From positions 460,254-485,577 of the forward strand of contig MNCI01003306.1 in the NCBI GenBank assembly GCA_015680685.1: DNA of 25,324 bases, given 5' to 3'. The position numbers and the translations under genes were made by a program. The notes beneath the pieces are model-generated. The model was not told the origin of the DNA, did no database searches, and saw nothing but the letters and a program-made list of their open reading frames with translations. Source of the DNA: Gnetum montanum. Taxonomy: Eukaryota > Streptophyta > Gnetopsida > Gnetales > Gnetaceae. This document shows positions 1 to 9,724 of this stretch, piece by piece; the first letter of the stretch is position 1, and every line of letters begins with the position of its first letter.

Positions 1-292
1 ACTAGCCGTACACGTCCGTAGATGCTCGTAATCAAGTCGTACTTGAACGCACTAGGAAAGCAGTAAATGAAAGCAATAAATAAAACCACGTGCTGCAAGG
101 TTTATCCAATCAAGTTCGTCTTTATTGCCGTACACAACTTGGGTTCAGGTTACAAGCTGCTCGAATAAAGAGCCGTTCACTCTAGGACTCCTACTGCGGG
201 CACATGGGGAAAAATTCTAACTCTGGAATGATCAATCTGCCAGAGCTTCGCTACACTAGCCAGGATTGGGAAATGAAGGGAGTGCCGCCTCT

Positions 293-300
293 TATTTATA
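293..300 (-). promoter_or_regulatory. TATA box of the partial LTR
   Basis: TATAAATA on the minus strand, immediately downstream of the palindrome cluster and about 170 bp upstream of an AATAAA signal. This is the same spacing logic as in the four related LTRs. Transcription would run leftward out of the window. Confidence 0.55.
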
Positions 301-314
301 GATATGGTGGCGGG

Positions 315-394
315 ACGCGATATCGCAGGAGGAGACGCGATATCGCATGGGATGCGATATCGCGGTGGCCGCGATATCGCGTACGGGATATCGT
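315..394. repeat. Cluster of GCGATATCGC palindromes
   Basis: Four exact copies of the 10-bp palindrome GCGATATCGC start at 317, 337, 354 and 371. A degenerate fifth copy (GGGATATCGT) follows at about 385. Start-to-start spacing is 20, 17 and 17 bp. The cluster lies in U3 just upstream of the TATA box, the usual place for transcription-factor sites in LTRs. An enhancer role is inference. Confidence 0.9.
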
Positions 395-419
395 GGCACA
401 TGCAAGTCACGTCTCATCA

Positions 420-501
420 ACAGGCATACCCCAAAATTTATAGAAGTTTATAACTCAGAGCTACTTAGTAGAATTGAACCTATGACTTGGGATTACCAGG
501 T
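420..501. other. Short spacer between two LTRs
   Basis: 82 bp with no gene. On the minus strand, 'TTTTGGGGTATGCCTG' lies just before the TGATGAG start of the left LTR and resembles a polypurine tract. The right end (about 483-501) resembles the 18 bp left of the LTR at 9725. It may be a stub of internal sequence or host DNA. Confidence 0.4.
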
Positions 502-1367
502 TGATGAGGGCCTAGGTATCTCTACACCCAACCATATGAATCACAAGCGTTCACGCATGATCTATTTGAATTCTATGGATGGGACTAGTTGTGTGGTATC
601 TAGATCATTATGCTTTGATTGTAGTTCGCTATCTTACCACCTGGACTAGTGGTAGCTTTGTCATGTATGATTTAGTCCAAAGTGAGGTGTATGATGTTGT
701 CTAATTCTATGTTGCTCCTAATGATAATAAAGAGATAAATTAATTAAGCTAATGAACAATGGAAAATAAGATCTAAACTAGCCTATGTGTGATGAGTATC
801 TGCTCTTAATTGTTCATACACACCTTGGACTTTGTGACTACCTCTGGGATTGCGAAGTGTATGTCACTAGATGTGCCAAATGATACACTGCTAGATTACT
901 AAGCACTTACACTTAAACACTTGTGATTAAGGCATACGCATTTTGCTTAATGATGGGAATAGTAAATAAAAATAAATGAAAATGCTAGTTAAAGAAAATA
1001 GTAAATAATTAACAATTAAAGACAATAATAATATAAGTGGATGCTACAATGATGGGAGTAATCTTGATCTTTATTTCTAGTCATGTAACATGTCCAAGTA
1101 TGTTACACTCAAACAAAGGTGCCATACGATTACAAACATTACACTGTGGGCATGCACTAGGAAAATAAGAGGATTGAAAAACAATATATGAAGAAACTAA
1201 CTGAAACTGAAACTAAAACTATTTCTTCTCTATTGTCCCCCAAACCATGCACCTAAGTGCTGTATTTATAGGCATGCATAGAGGAGACAACATCAAATAT
1301 CTAACATTGCTTCTTGGCTCCGACATCAGGTATTTGACATCAGAGCCAACAAATTCATGAGTCATCA
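502..1367 (-). repeat. 3' LTR of the Athila-like element
   Basis: 866 bp, bounded by TGATGAG and TCATCA (inverted terminal motif TGATGA/TCATCA). It is nearly colinear with 8826-9700 throughout. On the minus strand it holds U3, a TATA box (1263-1270) and an AATAAA signal (complement of 1070-1075). The polypurine tract abuts it at 1368, which identifies it as the 3' LTR. Confidence 0.85.
1263..1270 (-). promoter_or_regulatory. TATA box of the 3' LTR
   Basis: TATAAATA on the minus strand in the context CCTATAAATACAGC, about 100 bp inside the U3 end. The same position is conserved in all four related LTRs. Confidence 0.6.
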
Positions 1368-1410
1368 TACCCCCATGATTGAATGAAAACTCGTCCTTGA
1401 GTTAAACAAA
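1368..1410 (-). other. Polypurine tract and 3' end of the internal region
   Basis: On the minus strand 'CATGGGGGTA' directly precedes the LTR start TGATGAG. It is the expected primer site for plus-strand DNA synthesis. The preceding bases read in frame as an N-S-R-T-S-F-like tail, typical of the end of gypsy internal regions. The same block recurs next to the LTRs at 10571 and 11491. Confidence 0.7.
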
Positions 1411-1589
1411 ATGAGGAACAAGTTCTTTACAAAATATGAGGAAGGTATGGGATTATTGATTGACTTAAATGATAAAAAAACAATTAACTCATACATGCTA
1501 TAGTGGTGTAGTACAAAAATGGGACATACTATTACAAGAAAAAATTGGGAGACTTATGTAGTGCTCGGAGGTGATGGTTATTCCATCGG

Positions 1590-4288
1590 ATGCTTCCCTT
1601 CGTCGCCAGGCTTGTGAAATTTGTAACAATCAAGCAATGCCTACAACTTTTCTTCTTCCATCCTTAGGTCATGTATCATCTAGGTTACTGAGTTAATGTG
1701 TGCTGGTGCCGGTACATCCCAAGGGCATGGTAGTTGCAGAAACATTTGATTGGCCTTTACATACCAAGCCGTGAACTATCATCATTCCTCCTCAAAGGCC
1801 CTAGCTTTTTCTTTGAGTTCTTGATAATCTGTTAATATTCTAGCTAGGTCTAAGATAACATCCTTTTATCCATGGTAGTTGGCTTTAACCACCTTCAATT
1901 TCAAGTTTGCTAAATGGAGCTTTTGTAAAGCATCCTTTCTATTTGTAAACTCTTTTTCATATAATGCATAAGTAGTTGTTACTTACTTCTCCAGCTCGCT
2001 GTGAGGTCGACCTACTATTAACATGGTAAGGTTAGCATATTTGAGATTAGCTAATGCCATGTATTCCTTCAAATCTTTGATTTGTAGGTCTTTATTCTTT
2101 ACTTTTGCTTGGTGTACCAAAGCATAGCTATCCAGAATTGGTTGCCACTCGGGATTTTGTGCTCATAGGGACCCAATGTGACCTTTGGCCATCTCGATTT
2201 CCTTTTCATTTATTTGCTTATACATGCCTACTTGGTTGTGGAAGTGTTCCTTCAATTTTTTGTTCTTCTTGACCTCATTCTGCCATGCGTTGATTTCTAT
2301 TGTTGATTTTTGTCGAATAGCATGGACCTCCTCCATTGAGAGGGTTTTGTTTTCTCTAGCAAATTTATTGATATATTGGTTGACCCTCACCAATTGTTCT
2401 CTCAATTGATGAACACTTTCCTCTAGAATATTCTTTTGCTTTTCAATTGTGGTCAACCTTGAATTTTTGGTGGCAAGCTACTTATTTTCTTCCTATGTGG
2501 TGGTTAATGCCTTTTTGTAAATGTGGGACTATGCATTAGTAGTAGAGGCTTTCTAGACCACTTTCTCTTTTTCTTATTCTACAATTGTGCTCTCCTTAGT
2601 TAGTTTGGCTAGCAGCTTTGTCTTGAATTATTCTAGTTGGTCAAGTGCAACAAAATGGGTAGGATCTCGTCATTCGAATCTCAGGGTGGTCATCTCTTAT
2701 TGTAATTGCTACACTTTTGCTTCTACATGTTCTTCCCTAACTTCAGCCATGACCAGCTTTCCTTTGGTGGTGATCAGATTTGACTGTGCTATAGTGACAT
2801 CATTGGGAATGTCAAACAAAGTAGTCATCACTTGTCCTATCTGTAGCAGTCGATCCAATACATCCTCATGTATCGCAGGAGTCATTAAAGTCCCAAACAA
2901 CATTTGTGCATCTCTTATCTTAGTCAAATATACCAAGGGCACAATAGGCACATTGAATGATTCTTTAATATGATTTGTGATTACTTCTGTTGCACCTACG
3001 ACATCCTCATGTTGCATTACCACAACTGTGGCACCTTCTCTAGTTTCAAGTATCACCTAGAAGGATGTGACATTCCCAGAGATTTTTTTGGACTACTAGG
3101 ATCCTCCTCTTAACTATAATGAGATCTCTCCCCTTATTGGATCAATTGAAATGAGGACTGTACGACATTATTGATTACCTTGAAGAGATTGGCCTCATCT
3201 TTGCTTCCCTAGCTGACAACTTCAACCATTTTCTATAGATGGCTCATTAAGGGCCTGTAATCTAGCGGTGGTGGTGGTGGTGCTTGTGTTTCTGGGCACT
3301 ATTCAGGCTCATGTTGCTTTTTTATTTTTGGCTTTTCTTCCTTTTCTAGTTCTTGTTCTTTACCAAGATCTTTTCTTGGTGCTATAGGTTTGAGAAGTTC
3401 AATGAAGGAGGTGTTCTGAGCCTTTCTGGGAATATCATTTGTGTATCATATGATTCCAGCATGCTTGCATAGCTTCCTAATTAGGCAAGGAAATGGGAGT
3501 GTTTTCTTTCTTACCTTTTTTACTTCGAACTAGCTTTGAATTTTAGTGAATTAGAATTGGGAAAGAGTGGCCACATATTTGCCCATTAAGATAGCACTTC
3601 CCCTGGCTACATATGTTGAAATTTTTTTGAGCCCTTTGGTGGGAAATAGATGGTATGTACCAATCTTAAAGTATGTCCTCTCTTCTAGAGTTAGTTCATT
3701 ATATGTTTTATCTTCTTTATTGTATGCCCGTTTCAGCCACAATTTTTTGGTATCGAGGTCAGATCTAGTGGATAGATGGGCTACCTTAGCCCCTTTGTTT
3801 GAAAAATTTAGAGTTATCGTAATTGCCTTGATTGAGAAAGAGACATTAACTCCACAAATGTTTACGATGGTGCCTTCATCTATGTTGTGCCAAAATTGGT
3901 GAGTCTCAATAAGGTACGACTCACCACTATCTAAAAGAATGGGCCATAAAGGTGATGCCTGGAGTTGCATTCGAACTGCTTTTGGGGTAAACTCCATAAA
4001 TGGTTCAAAGTTCATCTTCACAATGATCATGATCAACATGGACTTTTCTTGAATGATTGTAAGGCAATCAGGGGGCAACGTGAGACATTGTCCTTGCATG
4101 GGAGCTGGTGGTTCTATGGCCTCTCCTTGGACCGACTATCTAGTAGCAAGAACCTCTTGATGGATGTTGAAAGATTGGGCTTCTTGCTCTGCACGTTATA
4201 CCAACTCACCCTGTTGTCCCCTACCACCTCATGGGTGTTTGGGTGTCATCTATGAAGGTTCTCCTTGTGCTCCTTTTTTTGGGACCAT
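1590..4288 (-). pseudogene. ORF2: plant-transposon-protein-like domain plus coiled coil (decayed)
   Basis: The reading frame starts at an ATG at 4288 (M-V-P-K-K-G...) and runs about 890 codons, with many in-frame stops and one frameshift between 3551 and 3056. Residues ~60-250 (4099-3551) contain a pattern close to the Athila ORF downstream of pol ('putative plant transposon protein'): W-H-N-I-D, G-V-N-V-S-F-S, L-F-P-T-K near a T-Y-V-A-R-G helix. A short five-proline run follows near 3270. A helical segment spans 3056-2709. The last ~300 residues (2460-1780) are Lys/Glu/Leu/Gln-rich and look like a long coiled coil. Function is unknown for the family. In this element it occupies the position after the missing pol. 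The C-terminal end near 1590 is approximate. Confidence 0.65.
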
Positions 4289-6312
4289 TTGCAATCAAGC
4301 AAAGATCAAGTGTTACTAAGGTTGTATTTTTTATCATTAATTAGTTTATAGCTTACTCATTACCTTAGTTCATTAAGTTCTTAGGTCATATGATTGTAGA
4401 GTTAGAAAAATTTTCAAGAAAAAATGCGCAAAAAGTGTTTTATCTCCTCATACGGCCTTACACAGTTGATTTCTTTTTCCTTATGTGTGGCTTGTTATGA
4501 TGATTATGGTTCCTTGGGTGGAAAAATTAGGGTTTCTATCATTAATACAATTGATTATTTATGATAATACCTAAATTTTTTAACACTCTTACCTTTATAA
4601 TACCTTTTGGGTGATAACAATTTATCAAAAATTAGAAAAAGTTTCCCACGTAAGCACCCCCCATAACTAAGTTGAACACTCTAGGTTCAGATAGGTTTAA
4701 ATGACATGAAAAATAGAGTAGTAGAGAGTTAAATATCATAAGTGGAAAGTGGGTGTGTAGAGATTTGAGTCGCAAGAGAAAATTTGAACAACTTCCCTAG
4801 TTGCAAATGATGAGAATGAAGTTCGAGCACCGTGGGGGTCATATATATATAAGTTTGAGTGACTTGACATCAAGTACTCGATGTCGCGTCTGACTTGATA
4901 TCAAGTAGTCGATGTTAGGGTCTAAGAATAAGCACCAAATGGGGTAGGTGAGCATGAAAGCTGAAGCTCTATGATTGGTTGGAAGGTTTGAGGTTAGGTT
5001 CATAGTTTTGGATAAGTGGAAAATTAGTTTGAGGCACTAGAAGTATGAGAAGGTGGAGTAGTTGACGTGACAAGATTTGGAAGAAATAAGAAAAAGGTCA
5101 TTAAATTGATGTTGTGGAACAAATCAATTACAAGATAAGGGAAATGAAAAAATGCAGCAATTGAGTGCTTGGAAGGTGAAGAGTGATGTGGTTGTGTCCA
5201 ACAAGTACAAGTCACAAAAATTACATAAGTGGGTCCTCTCCAAAGCAGGCTTTAGCCTATGATGCCCTTGTGTAACCACACCTAAAAATGTCCATAGGCA
5301 CTAAAGGAGTTGAATGTAATGCATACCTGTGCAACAAAACACACATGTTAAAACCACCACAAGTTATGATCACATGGACGACAAGATGAGATGGATTGTA
5401 GAAAGGATTGTAGAAATTGGGACATGAGGTGTCTTACCATGGGCACAATGAAATCTTGTGTGTTATTAATGGTTAAATATCATGAGTCCTTCTTTCCAAG
5501 ATTCAAACTGAGTTCACACCACATTGCAGTGACATTGCATCATTTCATCACATCGGTGGACAACCATAAGACTATCATAGTTGCAAGGAGTAACATCACT
5601 TGGCATTTTGTCTAAGGGAGGAGCTTTATTATGGCACGCATTTTTTTTCTAATTCTAAGAAGTTGTTAACCTTTAAGCATGGGTACATGTCTTTCCAGTG
5701 GGACTCGCAGAAGTTTATTTAGTGCTATTTTAGGTTACTCTTACTGCCATTTTTCATTAGATCTACAAGGATATGATTACAACCTCAGTAACATGATAGA
5801 ACATATAGTAGTGGCTAAAAATAATCCACAAATCTCCTTGATGTCATAATCTTTACATTTTGCCTTGGTTCTACACTCTTCTACCCAGATATAATGATTC
5901 TAGATTTATTATTAGGTTGGATGATGAAAAAGGTTATCATTATGACTAGGGTAAGAGCCTCTTATCAATGGAAGGGGTGGGTGGATGTTTGGTCTCAATG
6001 TACAAATAATTAGTTCCTTATGACTTGATAACATAGAGAAAACCTCATCTCAATGGGCAACATGATCGTTTTATTCATAAGCAAGATTACATAGCAAAGT
6101 AAATGAAAACAATAACTAGAAAAAATTGGATCAAGAAATAGAAAAATGACAAAAAATTGTAAAACAAAAAGATAAAAAGCACTTAAGAATCCTAAATATT
6201 AGAATGGAGGATGACCCCCATGACTAAAAATTTGGCCATGACAAGGATTAATAAGTGAATAGATAGGATCCATTCATGTATGAAACATTGGCAATCATTC
6301 ATGCCCTAGCCA
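4289..6312. other. Non-coding internal region where pol would be expected
   Basis: About 2 kb of AT-rich sequence between gag and ORF2. I translated parts of it and scanned for RT, RNase H, protease and integrase signatures and saw none. It includes a duplicated palindrome (4861-4922) beside a TATATATATA stretch (4841-4852), which could be a fragment of another LTR promoter. A plus-strand open frame at 5391-5615 (74 codons) has no recognisable domain and is not called. Confidence 0.6.
4861..4922. repeat. Tandem 31-bp repeat with palindromic cores
   Basis: Two adjacent units of ~31 bp (4861-4891 and 4892-4922). Each begins with a near or perfect 14-bp palindrome: ACTTGACATCAAGT at 4862, and the perfect ACTTGATATCAAGT at 4893. 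Each palindrome is followed by a shared 'AGTACTCGATGT/AGTAGTCGATGT' tail. An AT-only TATA-like stretch lies just left, the arrangement seen in minus-strand LTR U3 regions in this window. Confidence 0.8.
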
Positions 6313-8677
6313 CTAGGTGTCTATTGGTCTTATGGTGGCTAGGTAGGCAAATCGTTGGTCACACACTTGATTGTTAAATGTCTGGTAGGTCAGGATACGA
6401 GGCCTATGATTGTGATGAATGTTTGGCCCACAAGTGCATCCTTGATCATGATATGGTATGCATGGATTTGTTTGTTTTCCCACACTATTAGATTCATTAT
6501 TTTGGTTTGGGATTGGAGTAATGATGGATGGTGGCCCTTGTGTATGATTAGAGGACATTGGTTGTGACAAGGAAGGTGGTGCATTGGATTGGCATTGTGC
6601 TAGCTTAAATGATGTGGTGGATCCATGTGTGGTTTGCTTTGGTTTATGACCTTTTCTCCAAAAGGGATGTTTTCTACATTGCAGTTAAGACCCATTGGTA
6701 TCAGCATGTCTTTGTACATTTGCAGCACAAGTGGCATTCGTTTGTTGGTATTGTGGTGCTAAACCTTCTTGTATCATTGGTAGTGGCTTGTAATGAGGTG
6801 GAGTATGAGCATATCAAGGGTAGGATGGTTGGTAAGAGGCACGAGGTGTGATCCTTTAGGGCATGTCATGGGTTGATGGTACTTGGGAGAGTGGTAGTGC
6901 CAATTTGAAGTAGAGGATGTAAATTTTTTTGGAGAAACAGGGTGTTGAACATAATATTTGTGTTGTTTCAGTGGATAGTAAGGATATGACTGATTTTGTG
7001 GTGGTTTCTCCCATAACTATGATTGATGTCATTGTGGTTGATGACCATGTTGAGGTCGGTAATAAGTCCTTCTAAGATGGTACAATTGGTTATGGGATTG
7101 TCTATAATTACCTTGTGGGAGAGGAAATCTCCTGGGCATGTGCTTCTGCACAAACTTCAGATTTAAGAAACTTTCCCAATACTCTTGGAGATGCAACAGG
7201 ATTGGGCAATGGTCCTTCAGATGGTCATATATGCAGATGGTGCATCCATTATCTTTGTCTGTGGTTGAGTCTATAGGCTCACTTTCTTTAGCCATTTTTT
7301 CCATTTTTTGAAAAGTGTTCCTAGCTATTTCTTGGTTTTGTATCCTTTGTTTATTATGATCGCCTAGCTTATTTTGCATGATCCTATCCTTAACTATCTC
7401 AATGAGAGTTGTAACATTTTCATACATCCATTTGGACATCCTATTAAAATTTTCTTCAAGTTCATCAATAGACTTCTATATTAGTAAGATTTGTTGCAGA
7501 ATCACCTTATCAAGAGTGGTTTTGTTCTCCTTACCATATATATGGACCTCCTTCTATTGAAGAATTGGATCCCATTGATATTTCTTGACATTCTCCCATT
7601 TGCATATATCTCCTTCTTCTTTTGCCACATGCTTGATTAGCTCTTGGATCTGATGGGCTTAGAGCTCATATAATTGCCCTAGGGCATACATCCCAAGGGT
7701 CTCCCTTATTTCATTATGAAGTCCATCTATGATGTGGAAAAGTTACCTTTCTTAAGAGAAACCATGGCCTGGGCATCTATTCAGTAAGGCATAATATCTA
7801 TCTAAGGCCATGTCGAAGGGTTCATGTTGTTCTTGCTTCCACTCTTGCATCCATCTCCTCAGGTTGGACACCCTTGCATAGGTTTGGTATTTCTCATTGA
7901 AAAATTCTAGCATTATAGACCATCGTCAAATTGAACTTGGTCTCAATGATCTATACCACACACTGGCTCCATCAATTAGTGTCTTAGGAAAGAGCTTAAG
8001 CTTTTTTCATCCACTTTCAACATTGTAACAGATATAGGCATCTTGGAAGGCTTGTAAATGATGTTGTGGATTTGAATCATAACCTCTTGCAAATTTAGGG
8101 ATATTATTCATATCAAGCCTAGGTAGGTGACTCTCTTTGCAATACTTGTGAGATATTTTAATGACCTTTGTTAACTTCATCATGCTCTTAGTGGCCAAGA
8201 AGGGTTCATCATCATTAGACAAGTTGTGAGGAAAATTTCTATTTGGTTGATGGTGACAATTGGACTTGTGTTCATGTTGATGACCTTGAGTGTGTCTGTG
8301 GGTTCAATTTTTACTTTTATTTCAACCCTTTAGTGGAACTTTATTTCTATACCTACATTCATCTTCGTTAGAACTAGACGTTGAAGGGGGACAGGAAGAT
8401 GAGAATCTAGAAGAATTGCCATGGCTTCTATGGTGTTCCTCAGGCTCCCTTAATTTATGATTTTTGGGTTTTAAGGAGGTCTTAGGCCTTAAGTCCTCCC
8501 CTAATTTAGGACTTACATCATCTCCTCCAAGGTTGTCTATCTTAGGTTAATATAGTCTTTTAGTGTTGTCAGGGTGGTCATGAACATAAGAAACCCTTGC
8601 ATAAAGTTGGTCACTACAATTTTCTTCATTGTATATCTCATTATTTCTTCAATGAATGTGTTAACTATATAGTGCAT
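6313..8677 (-). pseudogene. gag: gag of the Athila-like element (decayed)
   Basis: A plausible start is the ATG at 8677. One dominant frame then carries 8222-6660, with a frameshift near 8545 and another near 6660. A Ser-rich, then acidic/basic stretch (~8450-8330) is followed by the capsid-type retrotransposon gag domain at ~8130-7560. Visible motifs are L-P-R-L-D, D-G-A-S-V-W-Y, F-F-N-E-K-Y, L-R-R-W-M-Q, and a C-P-G-H-G-F motif followed by a GL-type helix. A degenerate zinc knuckle (C-T-I-C-I-Y-D-H-L-K-D-H-C, spacing off by one) lies near 7230-7190. The tail is Pro/Tyr/His/Gln/Asn-rich and ends at 6313. Gag forms the virus-like particle in the cytoplasm. Multiple TAG/TGA codons show this copy is dead. 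Confidence 0.75.
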
Positions 8678-8825
8678 TGTCACTTGTGTGAGAGAGACAT
8701 TGTTGTTGGTTTATGATGTGTGTGAGTTAATATTTTCTGAAAGATATATCGTTAATAACTTTATACTAATCGTGTATAATATAACTAATCTAGATAACTA
8801 GCACCATCCCTAGTAACAACACTAA
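8678..8825 (-). other. 5' leader and primer-binding-site region
   Basis: Between the end of the 5' LTR (minus-strand ...CTCATCA at 8826) and gag. The primer-binding site should start here, but the sequence TTAGTGTTGTTACTAGG does not match any plant tRNA 3' end that I can recognise, so no primer is assigned. Confidence 0.4.
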
Positions 8826-9700
8826 TGATGAGCGGCTAGGTACCCCTATACCTAACCATACGAATCACAAGTGTTCATGCATGATTCAGTTGAATTTCAT
8901 GGATGGGACTAGTTGTGGTATCTAGATCATTATGCTCTGATCGTTGTTTGCTATCTTTCCACTTGGACTAGTGGTGGCTTTGTCACATATGGTCTAGTTT
9001 AAAGTGAGGCATATGATGTTGTCTAATTCTATGTTGCTTCTAATGATAATAAAGAGATAAATTAATTAAGCTAATGAATAATGAGAAATAAGATCTAAAC
9101 TAGCCTATGTGCAATGAGTATTTGCTCTTAATCATCCATACACACCTTGGACTTCATGAGAATACCTCTGGAATTGCCAAGTGTATGTCACTGGATGTGC
9201 CAAATGATACACTACTGGATTACCAAGTACTTACACTTAAATACTCGTGATTAAGGTATACATATTTTGCTTAATGATAGGAATAGAAAATAACAATAAA
9301 TGAAAATGTTAACTAAAGAAAATAGTAAATAATTAACGTTTAAAGACAATAATAATATAAGTGGATGCTACAATGATGAGAGTAACCTCGATCTTTATTT
9401 CTAGTCATGTAACATGTCCAAGTACATCACACTCAAACAAAGGTGCCATATGATTACAAACATCACACTGTGGGCATGCACTAGGAAAATAAGAGGACTG
9501 AAAAACAATCTATGAAAAAACTAACTAAAAATTGAAACTAAAACTATTTCTTCTCTATTGTCCCCCAAACCATGCACCCAAGTGCTATATTTATAGGCAT
9601 GCACAGAGTAGACGACATCAAATATTTTACATCACTTCCTAGCTCTGACTTTGGGTATCTAATATCCTGATATCAAAGCTGACATATTCACAACTCATCA
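8826..9700 (-). repeat. 5' LTR of the Athila-like element
   Basis: 875 bp, the clear partner of 502-1367, with the longest shared blocks of the four copies. It has TGATGAG/CTCATCA ends. On the minus strand the TATA box is at 9588-9595 and the AATAAA is the complement of 9394-9399. A putative TSS ~30 bp downstream of the TATA would give an R region of roughly 170 bp. Confidence 0.85.
9588..9595 (-). promoter_or_regulatory. TATA box of the 5' LTR
   Basis: TATAAATA on the minus strand in the context GCCTATAAATATAGC. This would drive transcription of the gag + ORF2 element. Confidence 0.6.
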
Positions 9701-9724
9701 TAGGCCAAGACTTGTACCACTAGG
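9701..9724. other. 24-bp spacer between two LTRs
   Basis: Separates the right end of the Athila-like element from the next LTR. Its last ~18 bases (gacttgtaccactaggc) resemble the bases just left of the LTR at 502 (gacttgggattaccaggt). Confidence 0.5.

Larger units (their letters stand above)
1..419 (-). mobile_element. Partial LTR of a gypsy-type element, cut by window start
   Basis: Read on the minus strand it begins TGATGAGAC at 419. It runs through a U3 with palindromic repeats, a TATA box (293-300), and an AATAAA signal (complement of 121-126) in R/U5, then leaves the window. The order and several short words (a 'CATGTGCCC' block, 'AATAAAGA' followed by an AACTTGATT-like stretch) parallel the four LTRs further right, so it is probably a distant member of the same group. 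It is far richer in CpG than the rest of the window. The right edge at 419 rests only on the TGATGAG start shared with the other LTRs. Whether it is a 5' or 3' LTR is not decidable here. Confidence 0.6.
502..9700 (-). mobile_element. Athila-like non-autonomous LTR retrotransposon (gag + ORF2, no pol)
   Basis: Two highly similar LTRs (502-1367 and 8826-9700) in the same orientation enclose ~7.5 kb. Internal order on the minus strand is 5' LTR, leader, gag (8677-6313), non-coding region, ORF2 (4288-~1590), polypurine tract, 3' LTR. The gag core and ORF2 domain resemble Athila-type Ty3/gypsy elements, but no RT, RNase H or integrase motif was found in any frame of the 2-kb gap where pol would be. 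Five-base flanks are caggt (497-501) and taggc (9701-9705), at best a decayed target duplication with two C/T transitions. Both ORFs carry many stops and at least one frameshift each, so the copy is dead. Confidence 0.8.

Noticed and set aside
315-394. Cyanobacterial HIP1-type octamers
   Set aside because: The motif is GCGATATCGC, not GCGATCGC, and the surroundings are clearly a plant LTR.
204-649. Plus-strand open frames at 204-443 and 347-649 (Arg/Tyr-rich)
   Set aside because: They arise from reading through the GCGATATCGC palindromes and LTR sequence. No domain, and they cross an LTR boundary.
5391-5615. 74-codon plus-strand ORF in the pol-less gap
   Set aside because: No recognisable motif, no splice or promoter context, and no continuation. 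Treated as chance.
7029-7439. Minus-strand ORF as an independent cellular gene
   Set aside because: It is in frame with the gag capsid domain upstream and the Pro/Tyr/His tail downstream, so it is a piece of gag.
8790-8825. Primer-binding site for a specific tRNA after the 5' LTR
   Set aside because: No convincing complement to an initiator-Met, Asp, Arg, Lys or other tRNA 3' end could be recognised by eye.
497-9705. Target-site duplication of the complete element (caggt / taggc)
   Set aside because: Only three of five bases match. It could be decayed by two transitions but is too weak to assert.
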